Of a stretch of DNA of 44,957 nucleotides, positions 9,473-18,176 are shown piece after piece. Position 1 is the stretch's first letter, and each line of letters begins with the position of its first letter. Made by a program: the position numbers and the translations under genes. Below the pieces are notes generated by a model. The model searched no databases, had not been told where the DNA came from, and worked only from the letters and a program-made list of their open reading frames with translations. Origin of the DNA: Anaerocolumna sp. (GTDB lineage: Bacteria; Bacillota; Clostridia; Lachnospirales; Lachnospiraceae). Location of the stretch: positions 1 through 44,957 of the forward strand of contig JAQSXJ010000014.1 in NCBI GenBank assembly GCA_029256725.1. The letters run 5' to 3'.

Positions 9473-9870
9473 TTACGTGCTGTATGTGTAACAATTAATT
9501 CCTGCAATATTGGATAGAGGAATAAATACATAAACAGGAAATTGAGTAGGCAGTTGTGTAATGTATAGAAAACCAGACATACCAAATATACTTGCTCCTG
9601 TAAGAAAGAAGTAAAACTGTCGGGGACCTTGGTAATAAGGAGAAGCTGGTATTAAACTTATAATGGACCAGTGCTCCAGTAAACAATTAACTGATGGTGA
9701 AGAAGCTGATGTAGCAGGAGCATTGTCCGAATTTACTGTTGGGGCAGGCGATTCAGCTGTTCAATTATATTGAACAAATCTTCAGATCTTCCTGCACCTT
9801 CTAAGGAGTTTGATAGCATCTGATATCTCTGGGTATCGGTTGGATTAATAAAAGTATGAAGGTTTGTCAT
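9473..9870 (-). pseudogene. Possible frameshifted gene of unknown function
   Basis: On the minus strand an ATG at 9870 opens 45 codons (MTNLHTFINPTDTQRYQM..., containing LEGAGRSEDLFNIIEQLN) and stops at 9733. An overlapping frame, shifted by one base near 9750-9760, stays open for about 90 codons to a stop at 9473 and encodes a Pro/Ala/Ser stretch (APTVNSDNAPATSASS), then an aromatic, membrane-like tail (FYFFLTGASIFGMSGFLYI). The two parts join naturally across the shift, which suggests one broken gene. I do not recognise the family. The rest of the 9429-10238 gap is AT-rich and holds the xpt promoter. Confidence 0.35.
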
Positions 9871-10153
9871 CTCTATACACCTGTAACATTCCATTACTTT
9901 AATGTATTGGAAAATGTATGGAAATATTCTGGTATTACGTTCTGTTATCCTTACTTATTTCATAAAAATGAATTTTTGACTGTCAAGCTTACGTTAAGGA
10001 TAAGCAAGAAATAGCTAAGTAACAGAAAAAAGGCACAATGGAAGGAAATTAAAATGAAACACAAATACATAGTTACATATAGAGATTTATAAGCGTAAAT
10101 TATTACTGGAGTAGTAGACATGTAAAAAGATTATAAAATACCTGAAAAATAAT

Positions 10154-10181
10154 TGTAATCCTTTTTACAATCCTGTATAAT
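10154..10181 (+). promoter_or_regulatory. Predicted promoter with inverted repeat, upstream of xpt
   Basis: TTGTAA (10154-10159) and TATAAT (10176-10181) are separated by 16 bases. An inverted repeat, ATTGTAA TCCTTT TTACAAT (10152-10171), covers the -35 element and much of the spacer and looks like a repressor operator. No purine-riboswitch core is visible between here and the start codon. Confidence 0.55.
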
Positions 10182-10187
10182 TATTAA

Positions 10188-10198
10188 AAAGCGCTTTC
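10188..10198. promoter_or_regulatory. Candidate cre (catabolite control) site
   Basis: AAAGCGCTTTC matches the core of the CcpA cre consensus TGWAARCGYTWNCW (about 11 of 14 positions when extended). It lies about 7 bases past the -10 box, around the expected transcription start, where CcpA binding usually represses. Confidence 0.35.
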
Positions 10199-10238
10199 GA
10201 GCTAAAAAACACGGGATGAAATAGAAAGGCATAAGAAA

Positions 10239-10814
10239 ATGAAATTATTACAGGACAGAATTATAGAAGACGGCAACGTGAAGAGCGGAAATGTACTTAA
10301 AGTAGATAATTTTTTGAATCATCAGATGGATATTGAGTTATTCAATGAAATCGGAAAAGAGTTCAAACGAATCTTTTCAGAATGTTCTATAAATAAAATA
10401 CTTACGATAGAGGCCTCCGGTATCGGTATTGCCTGTATTACCGCACAATATTTTAATGCACCTGTAGTATTTGCAAAGAAAGCCCAGAGCATAAATATCG
10501 ATGGTGATGTATATTCAACGAAAATTGAATCATTCACTCACAAGAAAACCTATGATGTGATTGTTTCTAAAAAATTTATAAGTCCCGAAGACAGAGTTCT
10601 CATTATTGATGATTTCCTGGCTAACGGTTGTGCACTTGCAGGGCTAATAGATATTGTACGCAGTGCAGGAGCAACGGTAGAAGGCATCGGAATAGTAATT
10701 GAAAAGGGTTTCCAAAATGGTGGAGATATTATCCGAAATATGGGTGTAAGGCTTGAATCTTTAGCTATCGTAGAAAGTATGGATGCAGAAAACGGCACAA
10801 TAGAATTTCGTTAA
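10239..10814 (+). CDS. xpt: Xanthine phosphoribosyltransferase
   Basis: A 191-residue type I phosphoribosyltransferase that salvages xanthine to XMP using PRPP in the cytoplasm. The start [31 protein letters not shown] and the length match Xpt closely. The PRPP-binding motif [11 protein letters not shown] lies at about 120-130, and [25 protein letters not shown] is the conserved Xpt segment. The gene stands alone between a promoter/operator region and its own terminator. No xanthine permease gene (the usual partner in Bacillus) is next to it. Confidence 0.95.
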   Translation: MKLLQDRIIEDGNVKSGNVLKVDNFLNHQMDIELFNEIGKEFKRIFSECSINKILTIEASGIGIACITAQYFNAPVVFAKKAQSINIDGDVYSTKIESFTHKKTYDVIVSKKFISPEDRVLIIDDFLANGCALAGLIDIVRSAGATVEGIGIVIEKGFQNGGDIIRNMGVRLESLAIVESMDAENGTIEFR

Positions 10815-10833
10815 TTACTTAAAGGATACATAT

Positions 10834-10862
10834 AATCCGCTTTGAAAAGGGGCGGATTTTTT
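10834..10862 (+). terminator. Rho-independent terminator of xpt
   Basis: AATCCGC (10834-10840) pairs with GCGGATT (10852-10858) across an 11-base loop and is followed by a T-run. Confidence 0.85.
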
Positions 10863-10975
10863 GTGCTCCTTTCTATCTTAGTTGGAAAATATGGACTTTA
10901 GTCTTCTGGTATGCATGGTGGATATACGGATTCCACTTTTGATTGGAGCGCGTCAGGGCGCGAATGGGGGATAGT

Positions 10976-12742
10976 ATGAAACATATCATTACATATTTAA
11001 AACCTTATGGCCTGCGAATGCTAATGGGGTTTATCATAAAAGTTGCAGGCACTTTTATGGATTTGGGACTTCCCTGGGTACTGGCCTATATAATTGATGA
11101 GGTCATTCCTTTAAAGGAAGTAAAATATATACTGCTATGGGGCGTCTTAATGCTTCTCTTATCGGTAGGTGCAAGACAATTTAATATCACGGCTAATCGT
11201 ATGGCGTCCAGAGTTGCCGGAGATACCGTAAAAAAACTAAGACATGATTTATTTCATAAAATACAACAGCTTTCCGGTTCACAGGTGGACTACTTATCTA
11301 TTCCTTCTCTGGTATCTCGAATGACTTCCGATACCTACAATATCCATCAAATGGTAGGAATGATGCAAAGACTGGGTGTCAGAGCACCAATTATCCTTGT
11401 GGGAGGTATGATTCTGACCTTTACACTGGAACCGGTACTTACACTGATTCTTGTTGGCATTTTGCCTTTGCTGGCCATTTGTGTCTATGTGGTCTCCAAA
11501 AAGGGAATCCCCCTTTATTCAAAGAGTCAGAGTGCAGCGGATAGAATGGTCCGGGTAGTAAGAGAGAATGTTAACGGTATACGTGTTATTAAAGCACTTT
11601 CCAAATCAGGATATGAAAAACAACGATTTCACAGATCAAATGATGAGGTAGCTGCCAATGAATTTAAGGCAGGAGCAACGATGGCAGTGATTAACCCTAT
11701 AATGAATCTGCTGCTTAACGGTGGTTTGACTCTTGTTATAATAGCAGGTGCTTACAGGGTAAACAGCGGTGCCTCTGAGGTTGGTAAAATAGTAGCTTTT
11801 CTATCCTATTTTACAATGATTCTAAATGCTATGCTGATGATTACCAGGATTTTTGTAAGTATTTCTAAGGCAAATGCTTCTGCTAACAGAATTTTCGAAG
11901 TTTTAAATGCCAGTGAAGAATTGAATCCAGAAGAAGCTCTGACAGAAAAAGAAGTATATGGAGCGGAAGAATCTGAAAATACACATGTTTCTTTCCGAGG
12001 AGTTACCTTTACTTATCCTCAGCGGAGAGAAGAAGAGTCAGAAGAAGATGATTCTATCAATGTAGAAAACATAGATTTTAGTATAAAGTCAGGTGAATCC
12101 CTGGGTATTATAGGAGCAACAGGTTCAGGTAAAACTACCTTGATAAATCTTCTGTTACGCTTTTATGATACAGATAAAGGGGGCATCTACATACATGGTA
12201 AAAATGTTAAGAGCTATTCCTTGCAGGAATTGAGAAGTAAATTTGGTGTGGTATTTCAAAATGATATGATATTTGCTGATACCATCGGTGGAAATATTGA
12301 CTTTAACCGTGGCTTATCCGATGACAGATTAATGGAAGCAACAGAAGATGCTCAGGCAGCTGAATTTATTAACCAGCTGGTGAGTGACGAAAAGAAAGGC
12401 TTTGATTACGAGGCAGCAGTAAAAGGTGCGAACCTAAGCGGTGGGCAGAAGCAAAGACTTCTTATTGCAAGAGCACTTGCTGCCAAGCCAGAAATTTTGG
12501 TTCTTGATGATTCTTCCAGTGCTTTGGACTATAAAACAGATGCAGCACTTAGAATAGCGATGCGAAAGAACTATCAGAATACCACGACAATAATGATAGC
12601 CCAGAGAATCAGTTCCATTATGAATATGGATCACATACTTGTAATGGAAGAGGGCAGAATGATAGGTTATGGTAACCATGAAGAACTTCTTATAACTTGT
12701 TCCGTATACAATGAGATATATCAGTCACAAATGGGAGAATGA
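10976..12742 (+). CDS. Heterodimeric ABC exporter, subunit with degenerate Walker B
   Basis: A 588-residue half-transporter: an ABC_membrane domain with six predicted helices (about 1-310), then a nucleotide-binding domain. Start 10976 (MKHIITYLKPYG) follows GGGGGAT; ATG 10964 and a TTG at 10943 are alternatives. Walker A GATGSGKTT begins near residue 380 and the signature is canonical LSGGQKQR. Walker B reads LVLDDSSSALD, so the catalytic glutamate is replaced by Asp (D512), and the H-loop position reads AQR (Gln in place of His). Such changes mark the degenerate-site subunit of exporters like BmrCD, LmrCD and TM287/288. It pairs with the next gene. Likely substrates are drugs, lipids or peptides; none can be named from sequence. 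Confidence 0.93.
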   Translation: MKHIITYLKPYGLRMLMGFIIKVAGTFMDLGLPWVLAYIIDEVIPLKEVKYILLWGVLMLLLSVGARQFNITANRMASRVAGDTVKKLRHDLFHKIQQLSGSQVDYLSIPSLVSRMTSDTYNIHQMVGMMQRLGVRAPIILVGGMILTFTLEPVLTLILVGILPLLAICVYVVSKKGIPLYSKSQSAADRMVRVVRENVNGIRVIKALSKSGYEKQRFHRSNDEVAANEFKAGATMAVINPIMNLLLNGGLTLVIIAGAYRVNSGASEVGKIVAFLSYFTMILNAMLMITRIFVSISKANASANRIFEVLNASEELNPEEALTEKEVYGAEESENTHVSFRGVTFTYPQRREEESEEDDSINVENIDFSIKSGESLGIIGATGSGKTTLINLLLRFYDTDKGGIYIHGKNVKSYSLQELRSKFGVVFQNDMIFADTIGGNIDFNRGLSDDRLMEATEDAQAAEFINQLVSDEKKGFDYEAAVKGANLSGGQKQRLLIARALAAKPEILVLDDSSSALDYKTDAALRIAMRKNYQNTTTIMIAQRISSIMNMDHILVMEEGRMIGYGNHEELLITCSVYNEIYQSQMGE

Positions 12743-12840
12743 TGACAACTAAAACTGAGACCTATAATAATGCCCAGTAGTGCTATAAGCTTCTTTCATA
12801 GTTTTAAGCTGCAGTAACTGGCAGCGGAATGCGAGGAAAT

Positions 12841-14817
12841 ATGTCTGTGAAGAAATATAATGAGGATAGTGCTCCCAGGTCAAGAGGTTTCTTGAACTGG
12901 AAGAAACGCAATACAGAAACAGAGTATAAAGTAGACGAAAACTCTAACTCGAAAGAATTAGGATCAAAAAATAACTATAACTCGAAAGAATTAGGATCAA
13001 ATAATAAATCTAACTCAAAAGATGATACAGAAAAATCTTATAAGCAAAGTGAAAAAGATCAGGAAAATAAAACGAAACCCAGAGATGCGAAGAAAGTAGT
13101 AAAACGACTCAGCAAATACCTGATACAGGAAAAGTGGAGAATAACCCTGGCGTTAGTATTAACCATAACGGGGAATATCCTGGCACTTATCGGACCTATG
13201 CTTTCCGGTTATGCCATTGATGCTATTGAACCCGGTAAAGGCAGAGTAATCTTTGAAAAGGTATTCTACTATGGTAGTTTGATGATGATACTCTATATTA
13301 TCTCGGCTTTCTTTTCTTATCTCTTAAGTATTCTTATGCTGCGTATAAGCCAAAAGGTTACGAAAAGAATGAGAGACGATGTCTTTGCCAAGCTGACAGA
13401 ACTACCGGTCAATTACTATGATACCAAGCAGGCAGGAGATATTATCAGCCGTATATCCTATGATATAGATGTCATTAGTACATCACTTTCTACAGATGTA
13501 GTGCAAATAATGGCCAGTGTAATTACAGTCATTGGTTCGCTGGTAATGATGATTATGATTTCACCGATAATGGTACTGGTTATGCTGGTGACCATTCCTT
13601 TATCCATTTGGTATACCCGTTACATGTCAGGGAAAGTCAGGCCTTTATACAGCACGCGTTCAGAGAAACTTGGAAACCTGAACGGTTTTGTAGAAGAGAT
13701 GGTATCCGGTCAGAAGACAATTAGAGCATATGCAAGAGAAGAAGTAGTACAGGAGAAATTCGATCACATCAATGATGAAGCTGTAGAGGCTTATTTCAAT
13801 GCGGACTACTACAGTAGCATAGTGGGACCAACAGTTAATTTCATTAACAATTTATCGCTGTCACTGGTAACTGTTTTTGGAGCAGTGTTATTTTTGCTGG
13901 GACATTTAAGTCTGGGTAGTATATCATCCTTCATTCTATATTCAAGAAAGTTCTCCGGTCCAATTAATGAAGCGGCTAATATTGTAAGTGAACTTCAATC
14001 TGCAGCAGCGGCAGCAGAAAGAGTATTTAAGATACTTGATGAAGAATCAGAGAAAGCAGACCGTTTGGGAACAACCGAACTGAATGTTGAGAAGGGTAAA
14101 GTCATCCTTAAAGATGTTACCTTTGGTTATATAAAAGACCGGATTATATTAAAGAATCTGAATATGCAGGCAAAGGAAGGCAATCTTATAGCAATCGTTG
14201 GACCTACCGGCGCCGGTAAAACTACAATAATAAACCTTTTGATGCGATTCTATGATATTAACAGTGGTGATATTACCATAGACGGACAGAATATAAGTGA
14301 AGTATCCAGACAGAGTCTGCGTAAAGCTTATTCCATGGTATTACAGGACACCTGGGTATTCCATGGAACCATATTTGAGAATATAGCTTATGGTAAAGAA
14401 AATGCTACAAAGGATGAAGTAATAGATGCAGCCAAATCAGCAAAGATTCACTCCTATATAAAGAAACTACCGGCTGGGTATAATACAATTCTTGACGAAG
14501 ATGGAATAAATATGTCCAAAGGGCAGAAGCAGCTCTTAACCATTGCCAGGGCCATGCTGATGGACTCAAAGATTCTAATTCTTGATGAAGCTACTTCAAA
14601 TGTAGATACCAGAACAGAGATTCAGATACAAGCTGCCATGCGAAAACTTATGGAGGATAAGACCTGCTTTGTAATTGCACATAGGCTGTCAACAATTAAA
14701 AATGCTGATTTAATATTAGTCGTCAATGATGGAAATGTGATAGAGCAGGGAAAGCACAGTGAATTAATGGAGAACAGAGGCTATTATTATCAGATGTATT
14801 CCTCACAGTTTGTATAA
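12841..14817 (+). CDS. Heterodimeric ABC exporter, catalytic subunit
   Basis: About 658 residues; the start could also be ATG 12829, with GAGG at 12833-12836 favouring 12841. An unusual hydrophilic N-terminal extension of roughly 85 residues, rich in Asn, Ser and Lys and containing an 11-residue tandem repeat, precedes a normal ABC_membrane domain (LSKYLIQEKWRITLALVL onward). The nucleotide-binding domain has Walker A GPTGAGKTT, Walker B LILDEATSNVD with the catalytic Glu, and H-loop IAHRLST, but its signature is altered to MSKGQKQ. Combined with the preceding subunit this gives one consensus site (this Walker A/B with the partner LSGGQ) and one degenerate site. The 98-base gap after the first subunit contains no terminator, so the two are likely cotranscribed. 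Confidence 0.93.
   Translation: MSVKKYNEDSAPRSRGFLNWKKRNTETEYKVDENSNSKELGSKNNYNSKELGSNNKSNSKDDTEKSYKQSEKDQENKTKPRDAKKVVKRLSKYLIQEKWRITLALVLTITGNILALIGPMLSGYAIDAIEPGKGRVIFEKVFYYGSLMMILYIISAFFSYLLSILMLRISQKVTKRMRDDVFAKLTELPVNYYDTKQAGDIISRISYDIDVISTSLSTDVVQIMASVITVIGSLVMMIMISPIMVLVMLVTIPLSIWYTRYMSGKVRPLYSTRSEKLGNLNGFVEEMVSGQKTIRAYAREEVVQEKFDHINDEAVEAYFNADYYSSIVGPTVNFINNLSLSLVTVFGAVLFLLGHLSLGSISSFILYSRKFSGPINEAANIVSELQSAAAAAERVFKILDEESEKADRLGTTELNVEKGKVILKDVTFGYIKDRIILKNLNMQAKEGNLIAIVGPTGAGKTTIINLLMRFYDINSGDITIDGQNISEVSRQSLRKAYSMVLQDTWVFHGTIFENIAYGKENATKDEVIDAAKSAKIHSYIKKLPAGYNTILDEDGINMSKGQKQLLTIARAMLMDSKILILDEATSNVDTRTEIQIQAAMRKLMEDKTCFVIAHRLSTIKNADLILVVNDGNVIEQGKHSELMENRGYYYQMYSSQFV
12945..13020 (+). 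repeat. 33-bp in-frame tandem repeat inside the exporter gene
   Basis: Copies begin at 12945, 12978 and (partial) 13011. The first 24 bases of copies one and two are identical. It encodes NSKELGS-type 11-residue units in the cytoplasmic N-terminal extension, so copy-number changes keep the frame. Confidence 0.85.
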
Positions 14818-15207
14818 TGAAAAGTAAAAAGTACGCATATTTTTATCAACTGGAGTACTGCAAGCCTACTTGCTCTGGGAGATATAAAAGGTATTTGCTT
14901 CTAATGTGTTTTTTCAGATGCTCTGAATTGTGCTTTTCATATTTAGCTCTCTACTATGCCATATAAAGGCATTTGTATCTATAGAGAGTAAAATTAAATA
15001 ATATTTATTTTAAAACAATAAAATAGTTCTTGCCAATAACGGTAATTCTTAGTAAAATATATTAGGTTGTCAGTAAAAAAAATGAAGTAATCCAAAGACA
15101 AATGGATTACCCAATATCAGGAAACTACTTATTTTTGTTAATTTAAAAAGCAGTCGTTGCTTTCTGCATGAGTAGTGCTTGGTTGAGTTGCAAAGCATAG
15201 GTGTAAT
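14818..15207. other. Intergenic region before holA
   Basis: No gene is supported. Two hairpin-like elements are visible: GTAATCCA (15087-15094) with TGGATTAC (15103-15110), which lacks a T-run, and CTCTCTA with TAGAGAG around 14946-14987. A 49-codon frame at 14817-14966 has no ribosome binding site and no recognisable features. Confidence 0.5.
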
Positions 15208-16185
15208 ATGAAGAATATCAAAGAACATATCAGACTTTCACAATTTAAACCGGTTTATCTCCTATACGGAACCGAGAATTATCTGAAGCGTCTCTATAAG
15301 GATAAGCTGAAAACAGCAATATTGCCTGGCGAGGATGATATGAACTATTCTTATTTCGAAGGAAAAGGAGTAGATACTGTAAAAGTGAAGGAGGCAGCAG
15401 AGACTCTTCCTTTTTTCAGTGATAAACGTCTGATAATAATTGAAAACAGTGGTTTATTCAAAAGTCAGAATGATTTGGCTGATTATATAAAGCAGATTCC
15501 TGAAACGACTCACATCATATTTGTAGAAGCAGAGATTGACAAAAGAAATCGTTTGTATAAAGCAGTAAAAGACAACGGTACTATTTCTGAAATGAATGCT
15601 ATGGATGAAGCCAATTTAAAGCTGTGGGTTGCTTCTTTGCTTAAGCAGGATCAAAAGAAGATTACGGAAGAGAGTATTTTATATCTTCTTAGTAAGGCCG
15701 GAACTGATATGGACAATATCAGCAATGAAATAGAAAAGCTTGTCTGTTATTCCGGTGAGAGAGAGATAATAACTGTTCAGGATATTGAAGAGGTATGTAC
15801 TGCTCAAATATCCGGAAAAATCTTTCAGATGGTAGAGGCAATCGGCAATAAGAAGCAGAAACAGGCACTGGAGCTTTATTATGATCTTTTGGCATTAAAA
15901 GAAAAGCCAATGTCCATTATGTATCTGATATCCAGACAGTTCAATATACTGTTACAGGTTAAAAGTTTATTAGCCTTAGGCTTTCAGAACAACAGGATTG
16001 CAGAAAAGACAGGATTAATGCCTTTTACAATCACGAAATATGTAAGTCAATGCCGTAATTATACGGAGAAGACTCTTAAAGAAGCCTTAACCTCCTGTAT
16101 TGATACAGAAGAACAGGTGAAAACCGGAAGAATGCAGGATACAATTGCTGTAGAATTGATAATTGTTAAATTCAGCGCTGCGTAG
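15208..16185 (+). CDS. holA: DNA polymerase III subunit delta
   Basis: A 325-residue clamp-loader subunit that opens the beta sliding clamp during replication. The N-terminus FKPVYLLYGTENYLKRLYKDKLK is the HolA signature (degenerate P-loop-like region), followed by DMNYSYFEGKGVDTVKVKEAAETLPFFSDKRLIIIENSG, and the delta-family domain III with QISGKIFQMVEAIGNKKQKQALELYYDLL and PMSIMYLISRQFNILLQVKSL. Length matches the family. The ribosome binding site is weak. The tRNA-Ser gene follows 90 bases downstream. Confidence 0.95.
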   Translation: MKNIKEHIRLSQFKPVYLLYGTENYLKRLYKDKLKTAILPGEDDMNYSYFEGKGVDTVKVKEAAETLPFFSDKRLIIIENSGLFKSQNDLADYIKQIPETTHIIFVEAEIDKRNRLYKAVKDNGTISEMNAMDEANLKLWVASLLKQDQKKITEESILYLLSKAGTDMDNISNEIEKLVCYSGEREIITVQDIEEVCTAQISGKIFQMVEAIGNKKQKQALELYYDLLALKEKPMSIMYLISRQFNILLQVKSLLALGFQNNRIAEKTGLMPFTITKYVSQCRNYTEKTLKEALTSCIDTEEQVKTGRMQDTIAVELIIVKFSAA

Positions 16186-16275
16186 TAGTTATAAAAACAT
16201 TCAAAAATTTATCTATGTTTAATCGTTTTCATATTCCTGCTAATTTTATTGGAATGTAAAAGATTATATATAACT

Positions 16276-16361
16276 GGAGATGTATCGAAGAGGCCATAAC
16301 GAGAACGACTCGAAATCGTTTTGACCGCAAGGTCACGTGGGTTCGAATCCCACCGTCTCCG
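16276..16361 (+). tRNA. tRNA-Ser(CGA)
   Basis: An 86-base cloverleaf can be folded: acceptor GGAGATG pairs with CGTCTCC (one G-U), anticodon stem AACGA/TCGTT holds the loop CTCGAAA with anticodon CGA (reads UCG), a class II variable arm TGACC-GCAA-GGTCA is present, and the T arm GTGGG TTCGAAT CCCAC follows. The long variable arm confirms serine. CCA is not encoded. Confidence 0.95.
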
Positions 16362-16781
16362 TACTAAAAACCTGATATTTTCAGTTCTTTGCCAAGTGAG
16401 GGGGAGGATTTTATAAATCCTGCCCAATCACTTTATCTGAAACTATGTTATTTATTCTCTATAATTCATGCCAATACCAACGGCGTTTTTACGTGCAAGT
16501 TTGCCGCCCAAATAAAGCCTATGCAGATTTATTGGCTGAAATTTTCTTGTAAAACAATGAGTTTCATTGTAAGCTGTTAAAAAGATATTCTCTTTAATTT
16601 TCTTAAAACACTAATTTTTCTTTTGATAGTCTGATTTTGTATTTCTGCTCATTTAATTGAAATATGAAGATTCTAAGCAAAGCTCAAATAAGCCAAGGGC
16701 TTAGTAGTTTTTATTCGTTTGATTTTTCGGTCAATTTGAAGATGGTAGTAGATTTTGCCAATATACATAAGTAAAACCGTC
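16362..16781. other. Intergenic region after tRNA-Ser
   Basis: About 420 AT-rich bases between the tRNA and the AraC remnant. I see no gene, no integrase and no duplicated tRNA 3' end that would mark an attachment site. A small hairpin AGGATT/AATCCT lies around 16407-16422. Confidence 0.4.
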
Positions 16782-16904
16782 TTATTTTAGCTTTAACATA
16801 TCTTTATATTGTTTCGGTGTATAACCAGTACTTTTTCTGAAAGTAGTTATAAAATTATTATAATTTTGGAAACCTGATTCAAAACAGGCTTCTGTCACAT
16901 TTCT
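16782..16904 (-). pseudogene. AraC-family regulator, C-terminal remnant
   Basis: Reading leftward, about 41 codons encode the end of an AraC-type double helix-turn-helix: VTEACFESGFQNYNNFITT, then FRKSTGYTPKQYKDMLKLK and a stop at 16782. A functional AraC regulator needs about 100 residues for the DNA-binding domain alone, so this is non-functional. Beyond about 16900 the antisense sequence belongs to the GH115 gene, so the break is sharp. The missing 5' part lay toward the GH115 gene, meaning that the two were divergent before a deletion joined them. Confidence 0.8.
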
Positions 16905-18113
16905 TCCTATGCTTTTACCAAGGCCTGGATCGATGATAATTTTTCTGGAAATCATGGAGAAGAAGTAGCGGAGTTGTATGACATATTTGCACAGGTGACA
17001 AATGTACGTAAAGTGGAGCAGCTTGTTTCCAATGTTTTTACGCAGGCCATATATGGAGATGAAGGCGGTAGAAGGCTGCGTAAGCTGGAGTATATTTACC
17101 AGAAAGGAAATAGAATATGGATGGACCTTCCAGAAGAGGAACGTGATGCTTTCTTTCAACTGTTTCTGATGAAAATCCATGCGTCATACTATATGAATCA
17201 TGAGTTTTATTTTTCAGATCGCAGTATCTTATCCCATGATAGAGGGAATTGGCAGTCAGCTGATAGATATATTGAAATGTCACGCAGTATGATGGACTAC
17301 CGTAGAAAAATGCTCGAGTACTATAATAAAAGGATGAATGATGGGAAGTGGATCAAAATACTGACCCCAGAAGCATTTCCGCCGCCCAGGATTCCTATGT
17401 ATCCTGCCGGCAAGCCTGCATTAAAGATATCGGGGAATCCTAAAATGAAGTTGTTCTTATGGGATGGAGAAAGCGTAGAGGAGCATGGATATATAAAAGT
17501 ATATCAGTTTGGAATTCATCAGAAATGGTTCGAAATAGGAAACCAGGGAATAGGAGAGGTTAAATATAGAATTCGAATATCAGAAGGGACAGAGTGGCTC
17601 TCGGTATCGAGTATAGAAGGAAGCGTGAAAGAGGAGGAAAGGATATATATAAAAGTGGAAGAGCCGTTGACCTGTGCCGGTGAAAAGGCTGAAATTGAAG
17701 TATTAGATATTGGGAATGGAAGCAGAGTAATTCTTACACTTGAAGTTGAAGAAATGCCACAGATACCGGATGGTTTTGAAGGAGTGATTGAAGCGGACGG
17801 ATATCTGGTATTCCGTGCAGAGAGATATAACCGTTTTTCGGGCAGCAAAGAATGCGGCTTCCAAGAGGTAAAGGGAATAGGCAGATATGAAGGAAGCTGT
17901 ATGATGGCTTATAACGAAAAACTTTGTTCTCTTGAGGAGGATTTTACCAAAGGTATGCCTATTCCCTGGTTGGAATACAATTTCTTTTTGACCAGTTCTG
18001 GTCAATATGAACTTGAAATCGAACGTTACCTAACATTGAACTCCAAAGGAAGAATCCGATTGGGTATTGAAGTTGATAAAGAACGGAGGAAGGGACTTTT
18101 GATATTTTCTTAA
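16905..18113 (+). pseudogene. GH115 xylan alpha-glucuronidase, 5'-truncated remnant
   Basis: About 400 codons remain from SYAFTKAWIDDNFSGNHGEEVAELYD onward; the frame is open from about 16878 with no credible start codon (a TTG at 16974 lies inside conserved sequence). Known GH115 enzymes remove (4-O-methyl)glucuronic acid from xylan and are about 800-950 residues, so the N-terminal half with the catalytic region is gone. The retained part has the GH115 four-helix segment (NVRKVEQLVSNVFTQAIYG), the PPPRIPMYP linker and the C-terminal beta domain (DGYLVFRAERYNRF, then IGRYEGSCMMAY, then LEYNFFLTSSG). The end also looks short, stopping at GLLIFS, and may reflect another lesion. Family assignment is from motif memory. 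Confidence 0.75.
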
Positions 18114-18176
18114 AAAACATCTTGCAAAATTAATAAGCAAGAGTTATTATGAACGTAGTTCACAAAGGGAGATAAC

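Noticed and set aside
9495..9686. 63-codon minus-strand frame
   Set aside because: It overlaps the longer, more protein-like frame of the possible broken gene at 9473-9870 in a different phase.
9900..10238. Purine riboswitch upstream of xpt
   Set aside because: The conserved junction sequences and the two kissing-loop hairpins are not visible; a normal promoter with an inverted repeat lies only about 60 bases before the start codon.
14817..14966. 49-codon Cys-rich frame overlapping the exporter stop codon (TAATG)
   Set aside because: The start overlap is suggestive, but there is no ribosome binding site, its composition is that of noncoding DNA, and it contains a hairpin.
15087..15110. Hairpin GTAATCCA/TGGATTAC as terminator of the exporter operon
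   Set aside because: There is no T-run on the plus strand and it lies more than 250 bases after the stop.
16389..16580. 63-codon plus-strand frame after the tRNA
   Set aside because: No ribosome binding site, no domain, and the composition of AT-rich intergenic DNA.
16276..16905. tRNA-Ser as attachment site of an integrated element
   Set aside because: No integrase gene and no repeated tRNA 3' end were found; the nearby damage is explained by a simple deletion.
16974..18113. A complete gene starting at TTG 16974
   Set aside because: The frame is open further upstream and the GH115-like sequence continues to about 16905, so this TTG is inside a truncated gene.
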